From: CAZDHT01 sp964505325
GTDB taxonomy: Bacteria > Planctomycetota > PUPC01
Reading direction: 5' to 3'
Assembly (NCBI GenBank): GCA_964505325.1
Contig: CAZDHT010000053.1
Coordinates: 1 to 24,479 of the forward strand
Length of the DNA stretch: 24,479 bases
A program made the position numbers and the translations under genes. How positions within the stretch are numbered: the first letter of the stretch is position 1; each line of letters begins with the position of its first letter. The notes under the pieces were generated by a model. It was not told where the DNA came from. It saw only the letters and a list, made by a program, of their open reading frames with translations, and searched no databases. Positions 8,334 to 15,687 of the stretch are shown piece by piece.

Positions 8334-9535
8334 TTCGTGTCTCCTTTGCTCTTCTCAAGAGCCTTCTCTATCCGGTATATGGCGTGATACAGCGATTCTG
8401 CGAAGCCGGGACTGGCTCCCTCGCAGTGCTTCTTGAGAGCGGGCAGCGCCGCTTCCGCGTGCACCCCCAAGTCGCCGAGCCGGACGGCGACAGTCCGATT
8501 CTTCTCCTTCAGTGCCTTGACAAGGACTGGCACGGCTGGCGGCCCGATCTCCGGCGTCAATTCTCCGAGCGCACGGGCCGCCGCGGCGCGCATGTGTTCG
8601 TGCGGGCTGTCCAAGGCGTCAGAGATCGCCGGCAGGGCGCTTGCGGCGCGCGGGCCCAACTGCTTGAGGGCCGCCATCGCCCATATTCGGACACCCTCGT
8701 CCCCGTCCGTCAGCCGACGGATCAGCGTTGGCGCGAACTGGTCAGCTTGCTCGGGGAAATGCCCGACAGCGAGGCACGCGCTGGCCCTGACCCACGAATC
8801 GGGATCATTGAGACTGTAGCGGACCAGATCAGGGATGGCTTCCGAGGCCGCCGGTCCGATTGCCGCGAGCGCCCAAACCGATTTCTGGCGAACACCGGGG
8901 TGTCCGTGAAGGAGAGCGCGCCGCAGATCTGGAACGGCGTTCTTGGCAACCGGACCGAGCCGACGAATCACCCGGGCCGCGCCCATCCGACCCCACCAGC
9001 CGCCTTCGTTCAAGATCTTCCGGAGTGCCGGCACGACCTCGTTCGCATGCTGCTCGATGATGTGCGGCATACTTCTGAGCGTTTCACAACAGAGCGTCGA
9101 GACCATCCCGCGCGGGTCGTTCAAGCCTCTGATCAAGTGAGGCAACGCCGGAGCGCCGATGGCGCGCAGAAGCGCCTGCACGCGGTTCTGTTCCTGTGGA
9201 CCAGGCCAGTGCTCAACTCCCCCTTCAGCGAATGCGTCGATGAGCGGGGGCACCGCGACCTCGCCCAGGGCGATGAGTTCCCCGGCTATGCGATCCACCT
9301 CCGAGGCGTCGGACGACCTGAGCGCGGTTCGCAGCTCCTTCACCAATTGCACGGCTTTGTACTCGTCGGTCGTCGTGTAGTGCCAGAACCACGCTCCGTA
9401 GCTCAGGAGGCCGATCAGCAGCACCGCGAGAGCCGCGATAGAGACGCGCTCGGCCGAACGCCACCTTACCCTCTCTGCGCGGACGCGCGCGAAGTACTGT
9501 GCTGTCTTCTTTCTTGAGTTCGTCGTGGCCCCCAT
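8330..9535 (-). CDS. Membrane-anchored HEAT-repeat protein
   Basis: The likely start is the ATG at 9535 (MGATTNSRKK), giving 401 residues; a purine-rich stretch (AGAAGAAGA) precedes it. A longer open frame reaches 9676, but that part overlaps the decayed GH4 tail and has no sensible composition. A basic N terminus and one helix at 31-53 (VSIAALAVLLIGLLSYGAW) suggest a signal anchor with the bulk outside the cytoplasm. From about residue 90 to the end there are roughly seven to eight HEAT/PBS-lyase-type repeats, e.g. GRMGAARVIRRLGPVAKNAV, RIWAMAALKQLGPRAASAL and HMRAAAARALGELTPEIGP. Such scaffolds mediate protein contacts; no catalytic motif is visible. It is translationally coupled to the isomerase by an ATGA overlap. 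Its role in a sugar operon is unknown. Confidence 0.82.
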   Translation of the reverse strand: MGATTNSRKKTAQYFARVRAERVRWRSAERVSIAALAVLLIGLLSYGAWFWHYTTTDEYKAVQLVKELRTALRSSDASEVDRIAGELIALGEVAVPPLIDAFAEGGVEHWPGPQEQNRVQALLRAIGAPALPHLIRGLNDPRGMVSTLCCETLRSMPHIIEQHANEVVPALRKILNEGGWWGRMGAARVIRRLGPVAKNAVPDLRRALLHGHPGVRQKSVWALAAIGPAASEAIPDLVRYSLNDPDSWVRASACLAVGHFPEQADQFAPTLIRRLTDGDEGVRIWAMAALKQLGPRAASALPAISDALDSPHEHMRAAAARALGELTPEIGPPAVPVLVKALKEKNRTVAVRLGDLGVHAEAALPALKKHCEGASPGFAESLYHAIYRIEKALEKSKGDTK

Positions 9536-9585
9536 TCTTCTTCTATCCCTCTTACCTGTTGGCGCCGAGTCGCTCTGCGCTATTT

Positions 9586-9706
9586 CCGCCGCTGCTTGCG
9601 CAATTCGGCGGCGGTCTTGACACGCTTCCGTGCCGGCCCCCGTGGTCCCTGTTCGTCGTGGCGAACGTGCCGTCACACTTCGACTTTCTCGGTCGCGGTC
9701 TTGCTC
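9586..9706 (-). pseudogene. Decayed duplicate of a GH4 C-terminal tail
   Basis: The minus strand here encodes ARKRVKTAAELRKQRRK followed by TAG, nearly identical to the last residues of GH4 gene 2 (ARKHVKTAAELRKQRRK). Further upstream, in a different frame, it encodes RKSKCDGTFATTNRDHGG, which matches KKSKRDRTFIKTKRSYKG of the same tail. A single-base length difference explains the frame change. The stretch sits directly after the TAG (9736-9738) of GH4 gene 1. It is best read as the out-of-frame remnant of that gene's own former tail, or as a duplicated fragment. No start or independent gene is visible. Confidence 0.75.
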
Positions 9707-9735
9707 CGCCGGTCTTCGTCATAACGCGCTCGCAG

Positions 9736-11172
9736 CTAGTCTGACAGTTCCTGCTCCGCGAGCTTGCCGAAGCGGTGGGCGATGGCCAGCGCCGGGTCGA
9801 GCGGGACGTCGACGCCGACCGTGCCCTCGGGAATCTCGACCGCCGGCGTGGGCCGGAGCGACTTGCCCTGGAACTGTGGGAGCCACTCGCGCTCGGCCTC
9901 GAGCATCTCGGCGGTCATCTCGCGAATCGCCGCCAGCGTGCAGCACGCCGACGTGAGCGGGTCCAGCGCGACGGCGTTCATCACCAGCTCGGGATCGCCG
10001 GTCAGGCCCGCCTCGACGGCGAGCGCCTGCACGGTTACGTTGCTCTGGTTCAGCGCGGCGCACTGCGGCGGCAGGTCGCCGATCCGCACCGGATGCAGGC
10101 CGCGCGAGTCCACGAACACCGGCACCTCGACGCAGCAGCCGTCTGGCAGGTTCGTGATGTAGCCGTCGTTGCGGACGTTGCCGTTGAGGCGGAACGGGCG
10201 GTCGGTCTCCATCGCTTCGAGGATGTATGAGCAATACTCGACGCTCCGCCCGGACAGCTTCGCGGACTCGTGCTTGAGATAATCGACGCCCTGGTACTTC
10301 TCCGCGATCATCTCGCAGTACTTGTAGTAGGCGCCGGACGCGCCGCCGAAGTCCGGCTGGTCGCAATACGTCTCCAGCGCCCGCTCGCTGCTGCGGAACC
10401 ACGGGATGTACTCGGACAGGTGGCCCGTGCTCTCGGTCATGAAGTAGCCGAAGTGCCGCATCACCTCGCAGCGGACCTTCTCGTTGACGTAGTACTCGGG
10501 CTTCTCGATGTTCTCGCGGAGGATGGGATTGAGGTCGCGGCCGTCGCGTTTGTCCTTGAGCGAGAGGAACCACGCCATGTGATTGATGCCGGCGCAGAGG
10601 AAGTCAATCTGGTTCTTGGGCACGCCGACGTAGCTGCTGATGAGGTCGAGCGTGGTCTGTACGCCGTGGCACAGGCCGATGAACGGGACGTTGCTCACCG
10701 TGCCCAGCGCGAGGCAGCACGCGGCCATCGGGTTCGCGTAGTTGAGCATCACCGCGTCCGGGCAAAGCTCTTCCATGTCGCGGACGATGTCGACCAGCAC
10801 GGGGATGGTGCGCAGCCCACGGAAGATGCCGCCGGGGCCGAGCGAGTCGCCAATGCACTGATCCACGCCGTACTTGAGCGGGACCTCGTAGTCGACCTTG
10901 AACGCGTCGACGCCGCCGACCTGGATCATCACGATGACGTAGTCGGCGTCCTTGAGCGCCTCGCGGCGGTCGAGCGTCGACCACACCTTCGCAGGCAGGC
11001 CGTTCTCGTCGATGACGCGCTGGACGAACCGCTCCATCCGGTCGAGCTTCGGCTGGGTGCGGCTCATCAGGCACAGCTCGCTGTCCCGGAGCGCCTCCGT
11101 GGCCAGGATGTCCATCGAGAGCGTCTGGCAGAAGACCAGGCTCCCGGCGCCGATCATCGCAATCTTGGGCAT
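9736..11172 (-). CDS. Glycoside hydrolase family 4 enzyme (GH4 gene 1)
   Basis: The 478 residues match GH4, cytoplasmic glycosidases that use NAD and a divalent metal (usually Mn) in a redox-elimination mechanism. The dinucleotide-binding start is KIAMIGAGSLVF. Further family motifs are NYANPMA (144-150), CHGV (C168, H169), GINHMAWF (N197, H198) and FGYFMTESTGHLSEYIPW. Cys168 and His198 are the expected metal ligands. From memory, CHGx marks alpha-glucuronidase-type GH4 members whereas MelA alpha-galactosidases have CHSV; alpha-galactosidase remains an alternative. AAAGGGGGAC precedes the ATG. It lies 45 bp after GH4 gene 2 and shares its fold throughout, so the pair probably arose by an old duplication. 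Its C terminus (PTPAVEIPEG to the end) differs from its neighbour's, and remnants of the neighbour-type basic tail follow the stop. Confidence 0.88.
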   Translation of the reverse strand: MPKIAMIGAGSLVFCQTLSMDILATEALRDSELCLMSRTQPKLDRMERFVQRVIDENGLPAKVWSTLDRREALKDADYVIVMIQVGGVDAFKVDYEVPLKYGVDQCIGDSLGPGGIFRGLRTIPVLVDIVRDMEELCPDAVMLNYANPMAACCLALGTVSNVPFIGLCHGVQTTLDLISSYVGVPKNQIDFLCAGINHMAWFLSLKDKRDGRDLNPILRENIEKPEYYVNEKVRCEVMRHFGYFMTESTGHLSEYIPWFRSSERALETYCDQPDFGGASGAYYKYCEMIAEKYQGVDYLKHESAKLSGRSVEYCSYILEAMETDRPFRLNGNVRNDGYITNLPDGCCVEVPVFVDSRGLHPVRIGDLPPQCAALNQSNVTVQALAVEAGLTGDPELVMNAVALDPLTSACCTLAAIREMTAEMLEAEREWLPQFQGKSLRPTPAVEIPEGTVGVDVPLDPALAIAHRFGKLAEQELSD

Positions 11173-11217
11173 GACTGTCCCCCTTTCTTGTCACCCGTGT
11201 TGAGCGGTCTGTGTGTG

Positions 11218-12684
11218 CTACTTCCGGCGCTGTTTGCGCAGTTCGGCGGCGGTCTTCACATGCTTCCGCGCCGCGCCTTTGTAGCTCCTTTTCGTCTTGA
11301 TAAACGTACGATCGCGCTTTGACTTCTTCAATCGTCTCCTCGCTCGTCGGATGGCGTTCTTGTACTGCGGCAGCCACCGGGCCTGTTCAACCAGGAACTC
11401 GTCGACCATCTGCCAGATCTCGGGCGGGTTGCAGACGGCGCCCGTCAATGGATCAAGCATCATCGCCTGGCGCAGCAGCTCGTCGTCGCCGTGCACGGCG
11501 GCCTCGACGCCGAGCCGCTGGACGCTGACGCTGTTGTTGAGCACGCCGGCGCAGCCGAGCGGCAGGGCGCCGACGATCGGGATGTTCAGCCCGTTCGCGT
11601 CGACATAGCCGGGCACCTCGACCACGCAGTCGGGCGGCAAGTTGGTGATGCAACCGTTGTTGACGACGTTGAAGTGGCCCCGGTAGCAGCGGCCGGTTTC
11701 GAGCCCTTCGATGATATGTGATCCGTGCTCGCCGCCGCGGTGCTCGGGGCCGAACGTCCACGGCTCGGCCTTCATCCAATTGGGGAAGTCGGTCTCGAAC
11801 CAGCGGCGGTTCTCGGTGCAGACGCGGAGGTAGCCGCCCGTCTCGCCCAGAATCCAACTGTCGAGCGAAATCCACTTCCGAATCTCGCGTGGCCGCTTGC
11901 GGTACCACGGGACGTATTCGCTCAGGTGCCCGTTCGACTCGGTGCTGAAGTAGCCGAACCGGCGCAGCATGTCGATCCGCACCTTCTCGGTCTTACTGTA
12001 GACGGGATGCTTCTCGAGCGCCGCGAGCAGCCGCCCGGTCAGGTCCTTACCTTTGTGCTTGATCTGGATGTACCACGTCTGGTGGTTGATGCCGGCGCAA
12101 ACGATGTCGACCTCTTCGACCGGCAGGCCGAACGCGTTGGCGATGAGGCGGTGGCCGCCCTCGACCCCATGGCACAGGCCGATAGTCTTGACGCCGTGGC
12201 CGTACTTGTTGCAGGCCCAGGTGTTCATCGCCATCGGGTTCGAGTGGGTGATGAAGACACAGCCGGGCGCCGCGACCTCGGCGATGTCCTTGCAGAACTC
12301 GAGCAGCACGGGGATGCCGCGCTGGGCGTACATGATGCCGCCGGCGCAGAGCGTGTCGCCGACGCACTGGTCGATCCCGTAGCGCAGCGGGATGTCGATG
12401 TCGGCCTGGAACGCCTCAAGCCCGCCGACGCGGACGACGCAGAAGACGTAGTTCGCGCCCTTGAACGCGGCACGGCGGTCAAGAGTTGCGGTGATCTTCG
12501 ACTTGACGCCGTTCGCCTCCATGTCCCGCTTGCACAGCCGGTAGACCATGTCCAGGTTGCGCTTGCTGATGTCGGTGAAGGCGAAGTGCGTGTTGTCGCG
12601 GAACTCCGGCACGCCCAGGATGTCGCGCACGATGCCGCGCGTGAACCCGATGCTGCCTGCACCCACGATTGCCACTTTCATCAT
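11218..12684 (-). CDS. Glycoside hydrolase family 4 enzyme with basic C-terminal tail (GH4 gene 2)
   Basis: A 488-residue GH4 protein: nucleotide-binding KVAIVGAGSIGFTRGI, THSNPMAMNTWA (about 146-157), CHGV (C171, H172), AGINHQTWY (N200, H201) and FGYFSTESNGHLSEYVPWY. As in gene 1, CHGV suggests alpha-glucuronidase-type rather than MelA-type specificity, but substrate cannot be fixed from sequence. Two adjacent ATG codons (12684 and 12681) compete as start; AGCGGGG lies upstream. The last 45 or so residues are very basic (RRARRRLKKSKRDRTF and ARKHVKTAAELRKQRRK), unusual for GH4 and of unknown role. As the first gene of the minus-strand cluster it is transcribed divergently from the AEC carrier, so regulation probably acts in 12685-12810. 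Confidence 0.88.
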   Translation of the reverse strand: MMKVAIVGAGSIGFTRGIVRDILGVPEFRDNTHFAFTDISKRNLDMVYRLCKRDMEANGVKSKITATLDRRAAFKGANYVFCVVRVGGLEAFQADIDIPLRYGIDQCVGDTLCAGGIMYAQRGIPVLLEFCKDIAEVAAPGCVFITHSNPMAMNTWACNKYGHGVKTIGLCHGVEGGHRLIANAFGLPVEEVDIVCAGINHQTWYIQIKHKGKDLTGRLLAALEKHPVYSKTEKVRIDMLRRFGYFSTESNGHLSEYVPWYRKRPREIRKWISLDSWILGETGGYLRVCTENRRWFETDFPNWMKAEPWTFGPEHRGGEHGSHIIEGLETGRCYRGHFNVVNNGCITNLPPDCVVEVPGYVDANGLNIPIVGALPLGCAGVLNNSVSVQRLGVEAAVHGDDELLRQAMMLDPLTGAVCNPPEIWQMVDEFLVEQARWLPQYKNAIRRARRRLKKSKRDRTFIKTKRSYKGAARKHVKTAAELRKQRRK

Positions 12685-12810
12685 TGTCTGATCCCCGCTT
12701 GTCGAGGGTTGTGAAATTGCCCAAGCATACGAGAGCGGTGCTTCTGTCCGAGAATCTTAGTGCCTGCTTCGCGAAAACGCAACCTCTCAGGTTGCCGGCC
12801 GTTCCGGCAC

Positions 12811-12839
12811 TTGATGGAAGCGGGTCTCGCGCGCATAAT
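12811..12839 (+). promoter_or_regulatory. Sigma-70-like promoter for the AEC carrier
   Basis: TTGATG (12811-12816), a 17-bp spacer and CATAAT (12834-12839) match the -35/-10 consensus at 4 and 5 of 6 bases. Transcription would start near 12846, about 25 bp before the ATG at 12871, which argues against the longer open frame from 12760. Confidence 0.55.
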
Positions 12840-12870
12840 ACCCGTCCAGTCCTCTGGCGGATACCTTGGC

Positions 12871-13893
12871 ATGATCCTGGCGGCATTGATCACCGAACTC
12901 CCCGCTCAGCTTGGGCAGATCTTCTATACGATCGTGCTGCCGATCCTCCTGATAGTCGGAATCGGCTGGATCATCCAGCGCAAGCTCGGTCTGGAGATGA
13001 CCACGCTTCGGCGACTGAACTTCTACTTCGTCATGCCCGCCATCATTTACTACTCACTGGTCACCTCTTCGCTGACCGCCGGGATCGTCGGGAAGGTGGT
13101 CGGCTTCGCGCTGGCCTGCTTGTGCATTCAAGGGGTCCTCACGTATGCGGCGGCGCGTGTCCGCGGCCTGGCGCCCGACCTGCGCCGGGCGATGATGATG
13201 ACGACGATGTTCCACAATTCCGGCAACTACGGCCTGCCGCTCCAGGACTTGGCGTTCGACCCGGTCGGCCGGGGCGGCGACGCGCGGGGCTGTCAGGTCT
13301 TCGTGATGGTCACTCAGAACCTGGTGAGCTTCACCGCGGGCATCCTGATTGTGTCCGGCGGCAAGAAGAGCCGTCGATGGCGGGAGAACCTGCTTCATAT
13401 CCTCAAGTTCCCGCCGTTGTACGCGATCACCGCGGCGCTCATCACCGTGCTGATCGGCCGCTGGCTTGGCGAAGCGGCGCCGGGCGTCGCGGACAAACTC
13501 GCGCCTTTCTGGAGGGTCGTCGAGCGGGTGAAAGACGCATTCATCGCGGTGGCGCTGTTGACCCTGGGCGCCCAGCTCGCACTGGTCGCACGGCAGAAGC
13601 ACAAGTACCCCGTGAAGCTGAGCGTCATCTTACGGCTGCTGTGCGGGCCGGCAATCGCGCTGGCGGTGATCTACGTGATGCTGCACACGGTGGGGATCAG
13701 CAGCTTCGTTGCCCAGGTGCTGCTCATCAGCTCCGCCACACCGACCGCGGTCAACTGCATGCTGCTGTGCCTGGAGTTCGAGAACCACCCGGACTTCGCG
13801 GCTCGGGCGGTGTTCTATTCGACGCTGCTGTCGCCGATCACCGTGACGCTCACCATCTTCCTGGCCCAGGGCAAGTTCCTGCCGGGCTTCTGA
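12871..13893 (+). CDS. AEC-family (auxin efflux carrier-like) membrane transporter
   Basis: Starting at 12871 the protein has 340 residues and about ten hydrophobic segments, beginning with IFYTIVLPILLIVGIGWIIQ. Family hallmarks are the broken-helix motif FHNSGNYGLPL in the first half and SSATPTAVNCMLLC in the second. AEC members are bile acid/sodium symporter-fold carriers that move small organic anions. The frame is open back to 12760, but the promoter at 12811-12839 and the hydrophobic onset favour 12871. It is divergent from GH4 gene 2. A role in moving a sugar acid or organic acid of this pathway is possible but not shown by the sequence. Confidence 0.82.
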   Translation: MILAALITELPAQLGQIFYTIVLPILLIVGIGWIIQRKLGLEMTTLRRLNFYFVMPAIIYYSLVTSSLTAGIVGKVVGFALACLCIQGVLTYAAARVRGLAPDLRRAMMMTTMFHNSGNYGLPLQDLAFDPVGRGGDARGCQVFVMVTQNLVSFTAGILIVSGGKKSRRWRENLLHILKFPPLYAITAALITVLIGRWLGEAAPGVADKLAPFWRVVERVKDAFIAVALLTLGAQLALVARQKHKYPVKLSVILRLLCGPAIALAVIYVMLHTVGISSFVAQVLLISSATPTAVNCMLLCLEFENHPDFAARAVFYSTLLSPITVTLTIFLAQGKFLPGF

Positions 13894-13928
13894 GCTCGGC
13901 GTATCACCGCTAAGTGAACGCATCGCGG

Positions 13929-13966
13929 CGGCTCCCGAGGAGCGGCAGATCGACGATCGGGAGCCG
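13929..13966. terminator. 10-bp perfect inverted repeat after the AEC gene
   Basis: CGGCTCCCGA (13929-13938) pairs exactly with TCGGGAGCCG (13957-13966) around an 18-base loop. It lies between the AEC stop and the next plus-strand start. It could be a terminator, though no T-run follows, or an operator/attenuator for the downstream gene. Confidence 0.4.
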
Positions 13967-13998
13967 GCCCGGCTTGGCTTCGAAGGACTCGCAAACCG

Positions 13999-15021
13999 AT
14001 GAAACGAACGACGACACTCGGCATCGACGGTGATGCTTTCCGCATCAACGGCCGGCTCACGTATGAGGGGCGGACCTGCCGCGGGATGAGAGTCGAGGGG
14101 CTGCTGCTGAACGCGCGGATGGTGCAGGGTATCTTCGACGATCTCAACCCCGAAACGCTGGGCCTGTGGGATTATCCCGACGGGCCGTGGGACCCGGGGC
14201 GCAACACGCAGGGCTTCCTCGACGCGATGCCCCGGTGGCGGAAGCGCGGGCTGCTCAGCTTCACGATCAATCTCCAGGGCGGCAGCCCGCAGGGATACTC
14301 GAAGGGGCACCCGTGGCACAACTCGGCGTTCAAGGCCGACGGCGAGCTGCGTCCGGACTACCTCGCGCGGCTGGAACGGATCCTTGACCGGGCCGACGTG
14401 CTGGGGATGGCGCCCATCGTCGGCCTCTTCTACTTCGGGCAGGACGAGCGGCTGGAGGATGAGGGGGCGATCACTCGTGCCGTCGAGCACGCCACCGACT
14501 GGCTGCTCGAGAAAGGCTACGCCAACGTGATGGTCGAGATCGCCAACGAATGCGATCACCGGGCTTACGAACACGCCGTCCTGCGGCCGCCGCGGGTCTG
14601 TGAACTGATCGAACTGCTGCAACGCCGGTCGCAAGGCAGGTTCCCCGTGGGGGCGTCGATGTGCGGCGGGAAGCTCCCGCCGGACGACATGCTCGCCGTG
14701 AGCGACATCCTGCTGCTGCATGGGAACGGCGTGCACGATCCGAACCGCATCCGCGAGATGGTGGATGAATGTCGGGCCGCGCCAAGCTACCATGGCCAAC
14801 CCATCCTGTTCAATGAGGACGATCACTTCAACTTCCACCAACCTGACAACAACTTCCTCGCCGCCGTCAGCCGCCACGCCAGTTGGGGCTACTTCGACTA
14901 CCGGATGGCAGGGGAGGACTTCGACGAAGGTTACCAGTCCGTGCCGACCAACTGGGCGATCAGTTCGGAGCGCAAGCGCGGGTTCTTCGGCCTGCTCGCG
15001 GAGATCACGGGCAGCGGATAA
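13999..15021 (+). CDS. Probable TIM-barrel glycoside hydrolase-like enzyme, family unassigned
   Basis: The 340 residues have no signal peptide, so the protein is probably cytoplasmic. The architecture looks like a clan GH-A (GH5-like) barrel. VEIANECDH (E184) fits the acid/base 'NE' site and LFNEDDHFNF (E273) fits the nucleophile, both placed at barrel-strand ends. Other striking stretches are EGLLLNARMVQGIFDDLNP, INLQGGSPQGYS, GLFYFGQDERL, LLLHGNGV and SWGYFDYR. I recognise this as a widely conserved uncharacterised type but cannot name a CAZy family. GAAGGA lies about 12 bases before the ATG. It follows the AEC gene by 105 bp in the same direction and ends 12 bp from the convergent membrane-protein gene. 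Confidence 0.75.
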   Translation: MKRTTTLGIDGDAFRINGRLTYEGRTCRGMRVEGLLLNARMVQGIFDDLNPETLGLWDYPDGPWDPGRNTQGFLDAMPRWRKRGLLSFTINLQGGSPQGYSKGHPWHNSAFKADGELRPDYLARLERILDRADVLGMAPIVGLFYFGQDERLEDEGAITRAVEHATDWLLEKGYANVMVEIANECDHRAYEHAVLRPPRVCELIELLQRRSQGRFPVGASMCGGKLPPDDMLAVSDILLLHGNGVHDPNRIREMVDECRAAPSYHGQPILFNEDDHFNFHQPDNNFLAAVSRHASWGYFDYRMAGEDFDEGYQSVPTNWAISSERKRGFFGLLAEITGSG

Positions 15022-15033
15022 CGCCCGGCCGGC

Positions 15034-15687
15034 TCACTCGGTATGTTCTTCCCCCGACGCTTTCTTGCCGATGAAAAAGAGGGGGAACGCAATGTCGCTG
15101 AGGCAGCAGGGCAGCCAGACGGCGAAGAACAGGATGATGAACATCAAGGGCAGCTTGGGAAGCCAGTTGTCCACCCGGCCGTGCGTGGCGAGGTAGAACA
15201 GCGAGGCCCACGTGCTGAGCAGGACGTGGCCGTAGTGCGGCACTTTAGTGCGGGGCAGGCAGATTCCGGCGGCGACGCCGGCCAGAGCCAGCGGATTCAC
15301 CAACCACCATTTCTCGATGAAGCCGATGTGGAAGTGTCCCATTTCCGCCCCCACCAGCCAGCCGCCCAGGTGCGGAAGGATGATGTCGCTGATTGTGCCG
15401 ATCCCCACCGAGCCGAGGTAGCCAATGACCACGGTCGGCACCAGGCGCCCCTTATACCTCCGGTACATCGCCGCAGTCACAAACGCGCTCAGCAGCACGT
15501 GCGCCGGATGCAACACATAGAAGACGTGGTGCGAGACTTCACGGGGAATCTCGGCGAGCACGATGACGAGCATGAGCGCGATGCCGCTCAGCGCCCCGAG
15601 CGCGGTGAACGGCGCGTGGCTCTTGAGCTCGCGAAGAATAACATCGTGTCGATGAGCGTCCACAGGCTCCTCTCCCATCCCGTCCAT
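15034..15687 (-). CDS. His-rich polytopic membrane protein coupled to a Fur regulator
   Basis: The open frame extends to 16164, but everything before 15687 is out of frame with the real Fur gene. Starting at the ATG at 15687 (MDGMGEEP) gives 217 residues. There are about six hydrophobic segments, near 26-46, 52-75, 83-103, 128-145, 152-170 and 178-205. Possible metal ligands lie in or next to them: SHHVFYVLHPAH (53-63), SDIILPHLGG (100-109), GHFHIGFIE (117-125), PHYGH (150-154) and PCCLSDI (193-199). The start overlaps the Fur stop as TGATG, so translation is coupled. A role in metal transport or sensing is inferred from this partnership and the ligand-rich helices. I do not recognise a named family. 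The exact helix count is uncertain. Confidence 0.78.
   Translation of the reverse strand: MDGMGEEPVDAHRHDVILRELKSHAPFTALGALSGIALMLVIVLAEIPREVSHHVFYVLHPAHVLLSAFVTAAMYRRYKGRLVPTVVIGYLGSVGIGTISDIILPHLGGWLVGAEMGHFHIGFIEKWWLVNPLALAGVAAGICLPRTKVPHYGHVLLSTWASLFYLATHGRVDNWLPKLPLMFIILFFAVWLPCCLSDIAFPLFFIGKKASGEEHTE

Noticed and set aside
6828..8387. 519-codon plus-strand open frame over the isomerase
   Set aside because: Shadow of the isomerase gene, which has metal ligands and a ribosome site.
9536..9676. N-terminal extension of the HEAT protein by 47 residues
   Set aside because: It overlaps the decayed GH4 tail in another frame, and a better start with purine-rich leader exists at 9535.
10270..11322. 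350-codon plus-strand open frame over GH4 gene 1
   Set aside because: Opposite strand encodes a complete GH4 enzyme; this frame has only acidic/Val/Ala filler.
12760..12870. Longer AEC start
   Set aside because: A consensus-like promoter at 12811-12839 lies inside it and the extra residues are not hydrophobic or family-like.
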